A stretch of 64,000 nt of DNA, from contig NZ_JAPNLK010000002.1 of assembly GCF_026627505.1 (NCBI RefSeq), forward strand, positions 1-64,000, written 5' to 3'. The position numbers and the translations under genes are program-made. Shown in pieces: positions 11,032 to 20,533 of the stretch (its first letter is position 1; each line of letters opens with the position of its first letter). The notes below the pieces were generated by a model, which did not search any database, was not told where the DNA came from, and saw only the letters and a program-made list of their open reading frames with translations. The stretch comes from Streptomyces sp. H27-H5 (lineage in GTDB: Bacteria > Actinomycetota > Actinomycetes > Streptomycetales > Streptomycetaceae).

Positions 11032-11253
11032 ATGTCTTCGATCGATCTGAGCAAGGTGCTGGACAAGGCCTGGGAGGACAAGCCGCTCGCGGACGTCCTC
11101 GCGGCGCCGGTGGCGGCCCTGAAGGGCGTCACCGACCGGGACGGCGAACTGCTCCAGGAGGCGTTCGGGGTCAAGACCGTCGCCGACCTCGGCCAACTGA
11201 AATACGCCCGGTGGGCGGCGGCGCTCGTCGCGCTGAACACCACCACCAAGTAG
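11032..11253 (+). CDS. small helix-hairpin-helix-like protein
   Basis: A 73-residue acidic/helical protein with a very good ribosome site (GGGAGGAAG, 7 bases before ATG). Residues around 30-52 (ALKGVTDRDGELLQEAFGVK followed by TVADL) look like the HhH-type repeat in which a GV turn precedes a second helix, and the C-terminus is a hydrophobic Ala/Leu helix. No enzymatic motif is visible. I do not recognise a function. It is divergent from geoA and its start is overlapped by a hairpin. Confidence 0.75.
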   Translation: MSSIDLSKVLDKAWEDKPLADVLAAPVAALKGVTDRDGELLQEAFGVKTVADLGQLKYARWAAALVALNTTTK

Positions 11254-11407
11254 GCGACCGGCCCGCGCCCCGCCCGCGGTCCGGGCGGGCGGGCGCAGGG
11301 CGGGCCGCAGAAGAGCGCGTCCTCCCCGCCCCGACGACGGGCGAGGAGGGCGTTCGTCGCTCCGGTGGCGCGAGGGCGGGCCGGGACTCCCCGGCCGCCG
11401 CCCGGCC

Positions 11408-14400
11408 CTACTCGGCCTCGCCCTCCAGGTTGCCCTCGGTGTCCAGGTACACCTGGCGCAGCTCTTCGAGGATCCGCGCGTCCGGCTTCTCCCACATGCC
11501 GCGCGACTCCGCCTCCAGGAGCCGCTCGGCGATGCCGTGCAGGGCCCAGGGGTTGGCCTCCTCCAGGAAGGCGCGGTTCTCCGGGTCCAGGACGTACGTC
11601 TCGGTCAGCTTGTCGTACATCCAGTCCGCGACGACGCCCGTCGTGGCGTCGTACCCGAAGAGGTAGTCCACGGTCGCCGCGAGCTCGAAGGCGCCCTTGT
11701 AGCCGTGGCGACGCATCGCCTCGATCCACTTCGGGTTGACCACCCGGGCGCGGAACACCCGGGAGGTCTCCTCCACCAGCGTGCGGGTCTTGACCGTCTC
11801 CGGGCGGGTGGAGTCCCCGATGTACGCCTCGGGCGCCGTGCCCCGCAGGGCGCGCACGGTGGCGACCATGCCGCCGTGGTACTGGAAGTAGTCGTCCGAG
11901 TCCGCGATGTCGTGCTCGCGGGTGTCCGTGTTCTTCGCGGCGACGGTGATCCGCTTGTACGCCGTCTCCATCTCGGCGCGCGCCGGACGGCCCTCCAGGC
12001 CGCGACCGTACGCGTACCCGCCCCACACCGTGTAGACCTCGGCGAGGTCGGCGTCCGTGCGCCAGTCGCGCGAGTCGATCAGCTGGAGGATGCCGGCGCC
12101 GTACGTGCCCGGGCGCGAGCCGAAGATACGGGTCGTCGCGCGCCGCTCGTCGCCGTGCTCGGCCAGGTCCGCCTGGGCGTGGGCCCGGACGAAGTTCCGG
12201 TCGGCCGGCTCGTCCAGTGAGGCCGCGAGCCGCACCGCGTCGTCCAGCAGACCGATGACGTGCGGGAACGCGTCCCGGAAGAAGCCCGAGATGCGCAGGG
12301 TGACGTCGATGCGCGGCCGGCCCAGCTCGTCGAACGGGATCGGCTCCAGGCCGGTGACCCGGCGCGAGGCCTCGTCCCAGACCGGACGCACGCCCAGCAG
12401 CGCCATGGCCTCCGCCACGTCGTCGCCGGAGGTCCGCATCGCGCTGGTGCCCCACAGGGACAGGCCGACGGACGGGGGCCACTCGCCGTTGTCCGTGCGG
12501 TAGCGGTTCAGGAGGGAGTCGGCGAGCGCCTGACCGGTCTCCCACGCCAGCCGGGACGGGACGGCCTTCGGGTCGACGGAGTAGAAGTTCCGGCCGGTCG
12601 GCAGCACGTTGACCAGGCCGCGCAGCGGCGAACCGGAGGGGCCCGCCGGGACGAAGGAACCGTCCAGGGCGCTGACCACGTGGGCGATCTCGTCGGTGGT
12701 GCCGGCCAGGCGCGGGACGACCTCGCGGGCCGCGAAGTCCAGCACCGCCGCCACGTCCGCCGAGTGAGCGGCGGCGACCGAGGCCACCGCCTCCGGAGCC
12801 CAGTTCGCGTCCTCCATGGCCTGGACCAGCGCGCGGGCCGTCTCCTCCGCCTCGTCGGCGGAGGTGCGGGTGGCCGCGGACTCGTCCAGGCCGAGCGCCT
12901 CGCGCAGGCCCGGCAGGGCCGTCGTACCGCCCCAGATCTGGCGGGCGCGCAGGATGGCGAGCACCAGGTTGACCCGGGCCGTGCCGGTCGGGGCGCCGCC
13001 CAGGACGTGCAGGCCGTCGCGGATCTGGGCGTCCTTGACCTCGCACAGCCAGCCGTCGACGTGCAGCAGGAAGTCGTCGAAGCCGTCGTCGTCGGGGCGC
13101 GCCTCCAACCCCAGGTCGTGGTCCAGCTTCGCGGCCTGGATCAGGGTCCAGATCTGCGCGCGGATCGCCGGCAGCTTCGCCGGGTCCATCGCCGAGATCT
13201 GCGCGTACTCGTCCAGGTGCTGTTCCAGGCGCGCGATGTCGCCGTACGACTCCGCGCGCGCCATCGGCGGCACCAGGTGGTCGACCAGGGTGGCGTGCAC
13301 CCGGCGCTTGGCCTGGGTGCCCTCGCCCGGGTCGTTGACCAGGAACGGGTAGATCAGCGGCAGGTCGCCGAGGGCGGCGTCCGGGGCGCAGGACGCGGAC
13401 AGGCCCGCGTTCTTGCCCGGCAGCCACTCCAGGTTGCCGTGCTTGCCCAGGTGGATCATCGCGTCGGCGCCGAAGCCGCCGTCCTCGGCGCGCGCCTGGA
13501 TCCAGCGGTACGCGGCCAGGTAGTGGTGCGAGGGCGGCAGGTCCGGGTCGTGGTAGATCGCGATCGGGTTCTCGCCGAAGCCGCGCGGCGGCTGGATGAG
13601 GATCAGCAGGTTCCCGCGGCGCAGGGCCGCGAGGACGATGTCGCCCTCGGGGTTGGCGGAGCGGTCCACGAACATGTTGCCGGGCGCCTCGCCCCAGTGC
13701 TCCTCGACGCTCGCGCGCAGATCGGCCGGGAGCTCCCCGTACCACCGCTTGTAGTCGGCGGCCGGGATGCGAACGGGGTTGCGGGCCAACTGTTCCTCGG
13801 TGAGCCAGTCCTGGTCGTGGCCGCCGGCCTCGATCAGGGCCCGGATCAGCTCGTCGCCGTCACCCGAGACCAGGCCCGGGACCTCCTCGACGGGGCCGAA
13901 GTCGTAGCCGCCGGCGATCAGCGTGCGCAGCAGTTCCACGGCGCTCGCCGGGGTGTCCAGGCCGACCGCGTTGCCGATCCGGGAGTGCTTCGTCGGGTAC
14001 GCCGAAAGCACCAGCGCGATCCTCTTGTCGCGGCGCTCGATGTGCCGCAGCCGCGCGTGGCGCACCGCGATCCCCGCGACCCGGGCGGCCCGCTCGGGGT
14101 CGGCCACGTAGGCGGGCAGCCCGTCCTCGTCGAGCTCCTTGAAGGAGAACGGGACGGTGATCAGACGGCCGTCGAACTCCGGCACCGCGACCTGGGTCGC
14201 GGCGTCGAGCGGGGACAGGCCCTCGTCGTTCTCCTCCCAGGTGCTGCGCGACCCGGTCAGGCACAGGGCCTGGAGGATCGGCACGCCGAGCCCGGCCAGG
14301 GCGCCCGCGTCCCAGGACTCGTCGTCACCGCCCGCCGAGGCGGTGGCGGGCTTGGTGCCGCCCGCCGCGAGAACGGTGGTGACGACCGCGTCGACGGACT

Positions 14401-15016
14401 CCAGCTCGGTGATCAGGCCCGGCTCGGGCGTGCGCAGCGAGGAGACGTACAGCGGGAGCGCCTGCGCGCCCTGCGCCTCGACGGCCTCGCACAGGGCGTG
14501 CACGAAGGAGGTGTTGCCGCTCATCTGGTGGGCGCGGTAGTAGAGCACCGCGACCTTGGGGCCGTCGGTGCGCTGCGGGGTGCGCTCCAGCGGGCCCCAG
14601 GTGGGCGCCGCGGCCGGCGGCTCGAAGCCGTGACCGGTGAGCAGCACGGTGTCGGAGAGGAAGCGGGCCAGCTGGTCCAGGTTGGCGGGGCCGCCGTGCG
14701 CGAGGTAGCCGTGCGCCTCGGCGGCGATGCCGATCGGGACCGTGGAGGCCTCCATCAGCTGGGCGTCCGGGGCCTGTTCGCCGGTCAGCACGACCACGGG
14801 ACGGGTCTGGTCCGGGGCCAGCAGCAGGTCGAGACCGTCCTGCCAGGCGCGCAGACCGCCCAGGAGGCGTACGACGACCAGGTCGGCTCCGTCGAGGAGG
14901 CCCGGCAGGTCGGCCAGGGGAAGGCGGGAGGGGTTCGCGAACCGGTACGGGACGGGGCCGTCCGCGGCGCGGGCGCTGAGCAGATCGGTGTCGGACGTCG
15001 ACAGCAGCAGGATCAT
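11408..15016 (-). CDS. cobN: cobaltochelatase subunit CobN
   Basis: Large subunit (1202 residues) of the ATP-dependent aerobic cobaltochelatase that inserts Co2+ into hydrogenobyrinate a,c-diamide. The protein is collinear with CobN/magnesium-chelatase H: MILLLSTSDTDLLSARAADG at the start, SAYPTKHSRIGNAVGLDTP near residue 333, GKHGNLEWLPGKN near residue 525 and a C-terminal ANPWALHGIAERLLEAE block. The CobS/CobT-type AAA partners are not in the window. It is transcribed away from cobG and preceded by a cobalamin riboswitch, so it is expected to be repressed by adenosylcobalamin. The ribosome site GAGGAAGG lies 10 bases before ATG. Confidence 0.96.
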   Translation of the reverse strand: MILLLSTSDTDLLSARAADGPVPYRFANPSRLPLADLPGLLDGADLVVVRLLGGLRAWQDGLDLLLAPDQTRPVVVLTGEQAPDAQLMEASTVPIGIAAEAHGYLAHGGPANLDQLARFLSDTVLLTGHGFEPPAAAPTWGPLERTPQRTDGPKVAVLYYRAHQMSGNTSFVHALCEAVEAQGAQALPLYVSSLRTPEPGLITELESVDAVVTTVLAAGGTKPATASAGGDDESWDAGALAGLGVPILQALCLTGSRSTWEENDEGLSPLDAATQVAVPEFDGRLITVPFSFKELDEDGLPAYVADPERAARVAGIAVRHARLRHIERRDKRIALVLSAYPTKHSRIGNAVGLDTPASAVELLRTLIAGGYDFGPVEEVPGLVSGDGDELIRALIEAGGHDQDWLTEEQLARNPVRIPAADYKRWYGELPADLRASVEEHWGEAPGNMFVDRSANPEGDIVLAALRRGNLLILIQPPRGFGENPIAIYHDPDLPPSHHYLAAYRWIQARAEDGGFGADAMIHLGKHGNLEWLPGKNAGLSASCAPDAALGDLPLIYPFLVNDPGEGTQAKRRVHATLVDHLVPPMARAESYGDIARLEQHLDEYAQISAMDPAKLPAIRAQIWTLIQAAKLDHDLGLEARPDDDGFDDFLLHVDGWLCEVKDAQIRDGLHVLGGAPTGTARVNLVLAILRARQIWGGTTALPGLREALGLDESAATRTSADEAEETARALVQAMEDANWAPEAVASVAAAHSADVAAVLDFAAREVVPRLAGTTDEIAHVVSALDGSFVPAGPSGSPLRGLVNVLPTGRNFYSVDPKAVPSRLAWETGQALADSLLNRYRTDNGEWPPSVGLSLWGTSAMRTSGDDVAEAMALLGVRPVWDEASRRVTGLEPIPFDELGRPRIDVTLRISGFFRDAFPHVIGLLDDAVRLAASLDEPADRNFVRAHAQADLAEHGDERRATTRIFGSRPGTYGAGILQLIDSRDWRTDADLAEVYTVWGGYAYGRGLEGRPARAEMETAYKRITVAAKNTDTREHDIADSDDYFQYHGGMVATVRALRGTAPEAYIGDSTRPETVKTRTLVEETSRVFRARVVNPKWIEAMRRHGYKGAFELAATVDYLFGYDATTGVVADWMYDKLTETYVLDPENRAFLEEANPWALHGIAERLLEAESRGMWEKPDARILEELRQVYLDTEGNLEGEAE

Positions 15017-15026
15017 GCGGCGGCAG

Positions 15027-15180
15027 CCTTCCTCGGGGTTTCCGCGCCCCGGGCAGTGAGGACAGCGGGAGTTCCTGACTCACCCCGCGGATCGCTCCCC
15101 GGGGTTCACAGTGGCGGGACCGCGCCGGAATCTCACCGGGCTTCCTCCCATGTCGCCGTCCTCGGCGACGGCGGGCCGTG
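15027..15180 (-). ncRNA. cobalamin riboswitch controlling cobN
   Basis: Read on the minus strand, the leader contains GGAAGCCCGGTGAGATTCC (15127-15145), then CGGTCCCGCCACTGTGA. The invariant B12 box GCCACTG falls at 15109-15115. Further on is GAGTCAGGAACTC (15072-15084), the L5/P6-type end of the class. A GGGG-N8-CCCC hairpin (15034-15051) abuts the SD GAGGAAGG at 15027-15034 and is a plausible expression platform acting on translation. Boundaries are approximate. The remaining part of the 15017-15390 gap, toward cobG, is GC-rich with no recognisable element. Confidence 0.92.
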
Positions 15181-15390
15181 CGGCCCGCCGGTGGTCATCT
15201 TAGGGGGGCGGCGTGCGCGGCTCCGTTGCCGGGGGCCCTGCCCCGGGCACGGGGTGTCCCAAACCCCGGCGGGCCGGAAAGTGGCTGGTGGGGGCGGAGA
15301 GGGCGGTGGGCGCGGGGCGGGGCGGCCCGGGCCCCCGGGGTGGTGACGGACACAGGTCGGGGGGCGGCAATCCTGGGTATGCTCGCGGCC

Positions 15391-16713
15391 ATGCCCACGC
15401 CCCCCTCCGCCGCATCGCGGGAGAAACCCCTCATACGGGACCGCGGTGACGCCTGCCCCGGCGCGCTGCGGCTGCACGCGGCGGACGACGGCTTCCTGGC
15501 CCGGGTGCGGATCCCGGCGGGGCTGCTCACGGCCCCGCAGGCCGAGGCCCTGGCGCTCGCCGCGGACCGCTTCGGGGACGGCCACCTGGAGATCACCTCG
15601 CGCGGGAACGTCCAGCTCCGCGGCCTCGCCGAGGACTGCGGCGCGGGCCCGGCGGAACTGCTGGACGCCGCCGGGCTGTTGCCGGCGCCCGCCCACGAGC
15701 GGGTGCGGAACATCGTGGCGACCCCGATGGCGGGGCTGGAGGGGCCGCACCGGCCCGACGCGCTCGCCTGGGCCCTGGCCTTCGACCGGCTGCTCTGCGC
15801 GAGCGCCGGGGCCACCGCCCTGTCCGGGAGGTTCCTGTTCGCCTTCGACGACGGACGCGGGGACGTCGCGGCCCTCGGCCCCGACGTGACCGTGCTCGGC
15901 CGGCCCGACGGACGGGCGCTGATCCGGCTCGGCGGGGCCGCCGACGCCGTGGAGGTCGCCGCGCCGCACGCGCCCCGGGCGGTGCTGCTGGCCGCCGCGT
16001 ACTTCCTCGACACCGCCGCCGCGGCCGGCACCCGCGCCTGGCGGGTCTCCGAACTGCCCCCCGAACACCCCCTGAAAGCAGCCGAGTTGGCCCGACGCTG
16101 TGCGGTCGCGGGGATCGAGGCGGTGGACGCGGGCACACAGGCCTGGCCGTACGCGCCGCCGCCCGCGCCTGCGGGGCCCGACGCCGACGGCCGCGGCGCC
16201 CTGTGCGTCCTGCCCCCGCTGGGCCGGGCGAGCACCGCGCAGTGGCGGGTCCTCGTCGAGGTCGCGGAACAGGGCCGCGGACAACTGCGCGTCACCCCGT
16301 GGCGCGGCGTCGTACTGCCCCCGGGCGACGCCCCCTGGGCCGCCTCCGTCACGGCCCGCATCGAGGACGCCGCACTGGTGCTCGCCCCCGACGGCCCCTG
16401 GCAGTCCGTCACCGCGTGCACCGGACGCCCGGGTTGCGCGAAATCCCTCGCGGACGTGCGCGCCGACGCGCGGGCCGTCGTGGACCGCGCGCGCGGCCCG
16501 CTGCCCGTCCACTGGTCGGGCTGCGAGCGGCGCTGCGGACACCCGCGCGGCACCGCCTGGGTGGACCTGGTCGCCGGCCCGACCGGCTACCGGCTCGCCG
16601 CGCCGGGCCGCCCCGCACGCCACCACGTGCCGGACACCCCCACCGAACTTGCCGCGGCCCTCGCGGACGCCCGCACCACCCCACCAGCCCCCGAACCCGC
16701 AGTGAAGAAATGA
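15391..16713 (+). CDS. cobG: precorrin-3B synthase CobG
   Basis: Nitrite/sulfite-reductase-fold enzyme that uses O2 to contract the corrin precursor precorrin-3A to 3B in the aerobic pathway. The N-terminal ferredoxin-like half shows [14 protein letters not shown] near residue 66. The 4Fe-4S/siroheme-type cysteines are in [12 protein letters not shown] near residue 345 and [11 protein letters not shown] near residue 375. ATG 15391 gives 440 residues; an in-frame ATG at 15379 would add 4, and neither has a clear ribosome site. First gene of a translationally coupled unit cobG-cobH-cobIJ. Confidence 0.9.
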   Translation: MPTPPSAASREKPLIRDRGDACPGALRLHAADDGFLARVRIPAGLLTAPQAEALALAADRFGDGHLEITSRGNVQLRGLAEDCGAGPAELLDAAGLLPAPAHERVRNIVATPMAGLEGPHRPDALAWALAFDRLLCASAGATALSGRFLFAFDDGRGDVAALGPDVTVLGRPDGRALIRLGGAADAVEVAAPHAPRAVLLAAAYFLDTAAAAGTRAWRVSELPPEHPLKAAELARRCAVAGIEAVDAGTQAWPYAPPPAPAGPDADGRGALCVLPPLGRASTAQWRVLVEVAEQGRGQLRVTPWRGVVLPPGDAPWAASVTARIEDAALVLAPDGPWQSVTACTGRPGCAKSLADVRADARAVVDRARGPLPVHWSGCERRCGHPRGTAWVDLVAGPTGYRLAAPGRPARHHVPDTPTELAAALADARTTPPAPEPAVKK

Positions 16714-17357
16714 GCGAGTGCCCCGTGTTTGAGTACGAGAAGGACGGCGCGGCCATCTACCGCCAGTCCTTTGCCACGATCCGCGCCGAGGCGGACCTCT
16801 CCGGGCTGCCCGCCTCGGTCGCCCAGGTCGCGGTGCGCATGATTCACGCCTGCGGGATGACCGACCTGCCCCAGGACCTCGGGTACACCCCGGACGTCGT
16901 CCTGCGGGCGCGCGCCGCGCTGGAGGCCGGCGCGCCGATCCTGTGCGACGTGCAGATGGTCGCGAGCGGGGTCACCCGCAAGCGGCTGCCCGCCGACAAC
17001 GAGGTGATCTGCACCCTCTCCGACCCGGCCGTGCCGGAACTCGCCGCCCGGATGGGCACCACGCGCAGCGCGGCGGCCCTCGAAGTCTGGCGCGACCGGG
17101 GCCTGTTGGAGGGCTCGGTCATCGCCGTCGGCAACGCCCCGACCGCCCTCTTCCGCCTGCTGGAGATGATCGAGGAGGGCGCGCCGCGCCCCGCCGCCGT
17201 CATCGGCGTCCCCGTCGGCTTTATCGGCGCGGCCGAGTCCAAGGACGCGCTCGCCGCCCACCCCTCGGGCCTCGACCACCTGATCGTGCGGGGCCGGCGG
17301 GGCGGCAGCGCCATCGCCGCCGCGGCCGTCAACGCCATCGCGAGCGTGGCCGAATGA
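16710..17357 (+). CDS. cobH: precorrin-8X methylmutase CobH
   Basis: Moves the methyl group from C11 to C12, turning precorrin-8X into hydrogenobyrinate. Full-length at 215 residues, with the family blocks [11 protein letters not shown] near residue 48 (catalytic His), [15 protein letters not shown] near residue 79, [12 protein letters not shown] near residue 140 and [16 protein letters not shown] near residue 167. The ATG overlaps the cobG stop (ATGA), so translation is coupled. Confidence 0.96.
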   Translation: MSECPVFEYEKDGAAIYRQSFATIRAEADLSGLPASVAQVAVRMIHACGMTDLPQDLGYTPDVVLRARAALEAGAPILCDVQMVASGVTRKRLPADNEVICTLSDPAVPELAARMGTTRSAAALEVWRDRGLLEGSVIAVGNAPTALFRLLEMIEEGAPRPAAVIGVPVGFIGAAESKDALAAHPSGLDHLIVRGRRGGSAIAAAAVNAIASVAE

Positions 17358-18856
17358 GCGCCGCCGACGTGACCCCCGGACGGCTCTACGGCGTCGGCCT
17401 CGGCCCCGGCGACCCCTCCCTGATGACCCTGCGCGCCGTCGAGGTGATCGCGGAGGCGGACGTCGTCGCGTACCACTCCGCCCGCCACGGCCGCTCCATC
17501 GCCCGCTCGATCGCCGCGAAGCACCTGCGCGCCGACCACGTCGAGGAACCGCTGGTCTACCCGGTCACCACCGAGACCACCGACCACCCCGGCGGCTACC
17601 AAGGCGCGATGGAGGAGTTCTACGAAGCCTCCGCCGCCCGCCTGGCCGCCCACCTCGACGCCGGCCGGACCGTCGCCGTGCTCGCGGAGGGCGACCCGCT
17701 CTTCTACGGCTCGTACATGCACATGCACAAGCGCCTCGCGGACCGCTACCGGGCCGAGGTCATCCCCGGCGTGACCTCGGTGAGCGCCGCCGCCGCCCGC
17801 CTGGGAACCCCGCTGGTGGAGGGCGAGGAGGTGCTGACCATCCTGCCCGGCACCCTGCCCGAGGAGGAGCTCACCGCCCGGCTCGCCGCCACCGACTCGG
17901 CGGTCGTGATGAAGCTCGGCCGCACCTTCCCCGCGGTGCGCCGGGCCATGGAGAACAGCGGCCGGCTCGCCGAGGCCCGCTACGTCGAGCGCGCCACCAT
18001 GGCGGGCGAACGCACGGGCCTGCTCGCCGACACCGACCCCGACAGCGTCCCGTACTTCGCCGTCGCCGTGGTGCCCAGCCGGATCGGCAACCCGGGCAGC
18101 GTGCCGTCCGGCCCCGGCGAGGTCGTCGTGGTCGGCACCGGACCGGCCGGCCCGCTGTGGCTGACCGCCGAGACCCGGCGCGCACTGGCCGACGCCGAGG
18201 TGCTGGTCGGGTACACGACCTACCTGGACCGCGTCCCGGTGAAGCCGGGGCAGGTCCGGCACGGCTCCGACAACAAGGTGGAGTCGGAGCGCGCCGAGTT
18301 CGCCCTGGACCTCGCCCGCCGCGGCAAGAGGGTCGTCGTGGTCTCCGGCGGCGACCCCGGCGTCTTCGCGATGGCCACGGCCGTCCTGGAAGTCGCCGGC
18401 CAGGACGCCTACAAGGACGTGCCGGTACGGGTCCTGCCGGGGGTGACCGCCGCCAACGCCGCGGCCGCGGCGGCCGGGGCGCCGCTCGGCCACGACTACG
18501 CCACCGTGTCGCTCTCCGACCGGCTCAAGCCGTGGGAGGTCATCGCCGAGCGGCTGCGCGCCGCCGCCGCGGCCGATCTGGTGCTCGCCCTGTACAACCC
18601 GGGCTCGCGCAGCCGCACCTGGCAGGTCGCCCAGGCCAGGGAACTCCTGCTGGAACTGCGCTCCCCGCAGACCCCGGTGGTCGTCGCGCGGGACGTCGGC
18701 GGCCCGGAGCAGTCGGTGCGGATCGTGACCCTCGCCGAACTGGAGCCGGCCGAGGTGGACATGCGCACGATCCTGCTGATCGGTTCCTCGCAGACCCAGG
18801 TCACCGAGCGGGCCGACGGCTCCCGGGTGACGTGGACCCCGCGCCGCTACGCCTGA
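17354..18856 (+). CDS. cobIJ: CobI-CobJ fusion: precorrin-2 C20- and precorrin-3B C17-methyltransferase
   Basis: One 500-residue protein carrying two SAM-dependent methyltransferases. Residues 1-245 are CobI, with [18 protein letters not shown] near residue 13 and [14 protein letters not shown] near residue 115. Residues 255-500 are CobJ, with [20 protein letters not shown] near residue 259, [13 protein letters not shown] near residue 331 and [12 protein letters not shown] near residue 414. The two steps are separated only by CobG in the pathway, whose gene lies in the same unit. The start overlaps the cobH stop (ATGA). Such fusions are common in actinobacteria. Confidence 0.96.
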   Translation: MSAADVTPGRLYGVGLGPGDPSLMTLRAVEVIAEADVVAYHSARHGRSIARSIAAKHLRADHVEEPLVYPVTTETTDHPGGYQGAMEEFYEASAARLAAHLDAGRTVAVLAEGDPLFYGSYMHMHKRLADRYRAEVIPGVTSVSAAAARLGTPLVEGEEVLTILPGTLPEEELTARLAATDSAVVMKLGRTFPAVRRAMENSGRLAEARYVERATMAGERTGLLADTDPDSVPYFAVAVVPSRIGNPGSVPSGPGEVVVVGTGPAGPLWLTAETRRALADAEVLVGYTTYLDRVPVKPGQVRHGSDNKVESERAEFALDLARRGKRVVVVSGGDPGVFAMATAVLEVAGQDAYKDVPVRVLPGVTAANAAAAAAGAPLGHDYATVSLSDRLKPWEVIAERLRAAAAADLVLALYNPGSRSRTWQVAQARELLLELRSPQTPVVVARDVGGPEQSVRIVTLAELEPAEVDMRTILLIGSSQTQVTERADGSRVTWTPRRYA

Positions 18857-18970
18857 CCGGTCGAAGCCACGACCGGTCGAACCAAGACCGGTCGAAGCCG
18901 AGACCGGTCGACACGAAGGCCGTTCGACGCGACGCTGGTTGACGTGACGACCGGTTGACGCGGCGACCGG
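18855..18970. repeat. degenerate 15-17 bp tandem repeat after cobIJ
   Basis: Seven consecutive units of 15-17 bases plus a partial one start with GACCGGTC(GA) or a decayed form (GCCGTTCGA, GCTGGTTGA, GACCGGTTGA). The first unit begins in the cobIJ stop codon. The first four units each carry the 8-bp palindrome GACCGGTC. The array ends at a large terminator hairpin. Confidence 0.8.
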
Positions 18971-19001
18971 GGCCCGGGGCGGTGGCCGTCCCGGGCCCCG
19001 G
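18967..19001. terminator. bidirectional terminator between cobIJ and cobK
   Basis: Perfect 12-bp stem CCGGGGCCCGGG / CCCGGGCCCCGG with an 11-base loop, located between the two convergent cob operons. Confidence 0.75.
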
Positions 19002-19035
19002 CCGCGCGGGCGGTCACCGGCCCCGATGGGGCGGT

Positions 19036-19794
19036 TCAGGCGCGGAAGCCGGTCAGCCGGGCCAGTGCCGCCTCGACGGAGTCCGCCTCCGGCACGCCCT
19101 CGGGCACCGGCGGTCGCCGCACGACCAGCACCGCGATGGCCGCCTCGCGGGCGGCGACGAGCTTGGGGGCGGTGGCGTCGCCGCCGCTGTCCTTGGTCAC
19201 CAGGACGTCGATCCGGTGCCGGGCCAACAGCTCCCGCTCGTCGGCGAGGCCGAACGGCCCCCGCGCGAGCAGCACTTCGAGGCGCGGCGGCCGCTCCCCG
19301 TCCGGCGGGTCCACCGAACGCACCAGGAACCAGGGCTCGGTGAGGTGCGCGAAGCGGTGCAGGCCCATCCGGCCCGTGGTCAGGAACACCCGGCGGCCCT
19401 TCTCCGGGAGCAGGGCGGCCGCCGCGTCGAGGGAGTCGACGAACGTCCAGTCGTCGCCGGGGCCCGCGATCCAGCCGGGGCGGCGCAACGCGAGCAGCGG
19501 CACGCCGGTGAGTTCCGCCGCCCGCGCCGCGTGGAAACTCATCCGCTCCGCGAAGGGGTGGGTGGCGTCGACGAGGTGGGTGACCCGGTGGGCGGTCAGC
19601 CAGGCCGCCAGCCCCTCGACCCCGCCGAAGCCGCCGATGCGGGTATCGCCCGGCGGCAGCACCGGCGCGCCGACCCGGCCGGCCAGGGAGGTCGTCACCC
19701 GCAGCGGGGTCCGCTCCAGCGCCTCCGCGAGCCGGCGGGCCTCCGTCGTGCCGCCCAGGATCAGCAGGTGACCGGAGTCCCCTTCAGCAGACAT
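19036..19794 (-). CDS. cobK: precorrin-6A reductase CobK
   Basis: NADPH-dependent reductase converting precorrin-6A to dihydro-precorrin-6. The 252-residue protein opens with LLILGGTTEARRLAEAL near residue 10, the family nucleotide-binding loop. DATHPFAERMS near residue 96 and VTKDSGG near residue 200 are also conserved. It is the last gene of the convergent unit cobL-cobM-cobK and overlaps the end of cobM by 11 bases. Confidence 0.94.
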   Translation of the reverse strand: MSAEGDSGHLLILGGTTEARRLAEALERTPLRVTTSLAGRVGAPVLPPGDTRIGGFGGVEGLAAWLTAHRVTHLVDATHPFAERMSFHAARAAELTGVPLLALRRPGWIAGPGDDWTFVDSLDAAAALLPEKGRRVFLTTGRMGLHRFAHLTEPWFLVRSVDPPDGERPPRLEVLLARGPFGLADERELLARHRIDVLVTKDSGGDATAPKLVAAREAAIAVLVVRRPPVPEGVPEADSVEAALARLTGFRA

Positions 19795-20533
19795 GCCGGT
19801 CGCGTTCGGCGGAGTACAGGTGACTGTCGCGGAACTGCTCCGCGACCAGGGTACGACCCACCACGATCACCGCGGTGCGCACCAGCCCGGCGGCCTTCAC
19901 CTGCTCCGCGATGTCGGTCAGGGTGCCGCGCAGGATCAACTCGTCGGGACGGCTGGCCATCGCGACGACCGCGACGGGGCAGTCCGCCCCGTAGTGCGGC
20001 AGCAGTTCCTCGACGACCCGGTCGACGTACCGCGTCGCCAGGTGCAGGACCAGCAGCGCGCCGCTGCGGCCGAGCGTCGTCAGGTCCTCCCCGGGCGGCA
20101 TCGGGGTGGCCTGCTGGGCGATCCGGGTCAGGATCACGGTCTGCCCGACGGTGGGCACGGTCAACTCCCGCTTCAGCGCGGCGGCCGCCGCGGCGAACGC
20201 CGGTACGCCCGGGACCACCTCGTAGGGGATGCCGGCCGCGTCCAGGCGCCGCATCTGCTCGGCGACCGCGCTGAAGATCGACGGGTCGCCGGAGTGCAGC
20301 CGTGCCACGTCCAGGCCCGCCTCGTGCGCCCGGGTGAACTCCGCGACGATCTCGTCCAGGTTGAGCCGGGAGGTGTCGATCAGGCGGGCGTCGGCGGGGC
20401 ATTCGGCCAGCAGCTCGCGCGGCACCAGGCTGCCCGCGTACAGGCAGACGGGGGCGGCGGCCAGCGTCCGGGCACCGCGCACGGTGATCAGGTCGGCGGC
20501 GCCGGGGCCCGCGCCGATGAAGTACACGGTCAT
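19784..20533 (-). CDS. cobM: precorrin-4 C11-methyltransferase CobM
   Basis: SAM-dependent methyltransferase forming precorrin-5. The 249-residue protein starts MTVYFIGAGPGAADLITVRG, with the SAM-loop LHSGDPSIFSAVAEQMRRLD near residue 80 and YAGSLVPRELL near residue 32. The start ATG overlaps the stop of cobL by 4 bases and an AAGGA site precedes it. Middle gene of the minus-strand cob unit. Confidence 0.95.
   Translation of the reverse strand: MTVYFIGAGPGAADLITVRGARTLAAAPVCLYAGSLVPRELLAECPADARLIDTSRLNLDEIVAEFTRAHEAGLDVARLHSGDPSIFSAVAEQMRRLDAAGIPYEVVPGVPAFAAAAAALKRELTVPTVGQTVILTRIAQQATPMPPGEDLTTLGRSGALLVLHLATRYVDRVVEELLPHYGADCPVAVVAMASRPDELILRGTLTDIAEQVKAAGLVRTAVIVVGRTLVAEQFRDSHLYSAERDRHVC

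Noticed and set aside
12260..15346. 1028-residue frame opposite cobN
   Set aside because: Shadow of cobN; it runs through the riboswitch and has no recognisable motif.
15200..15380. Second cobalamin riboswitch for cobG on the plus strand
   Set aside because: No GCCACTG box or GGTGA..TCCGGC core is present on that strand.
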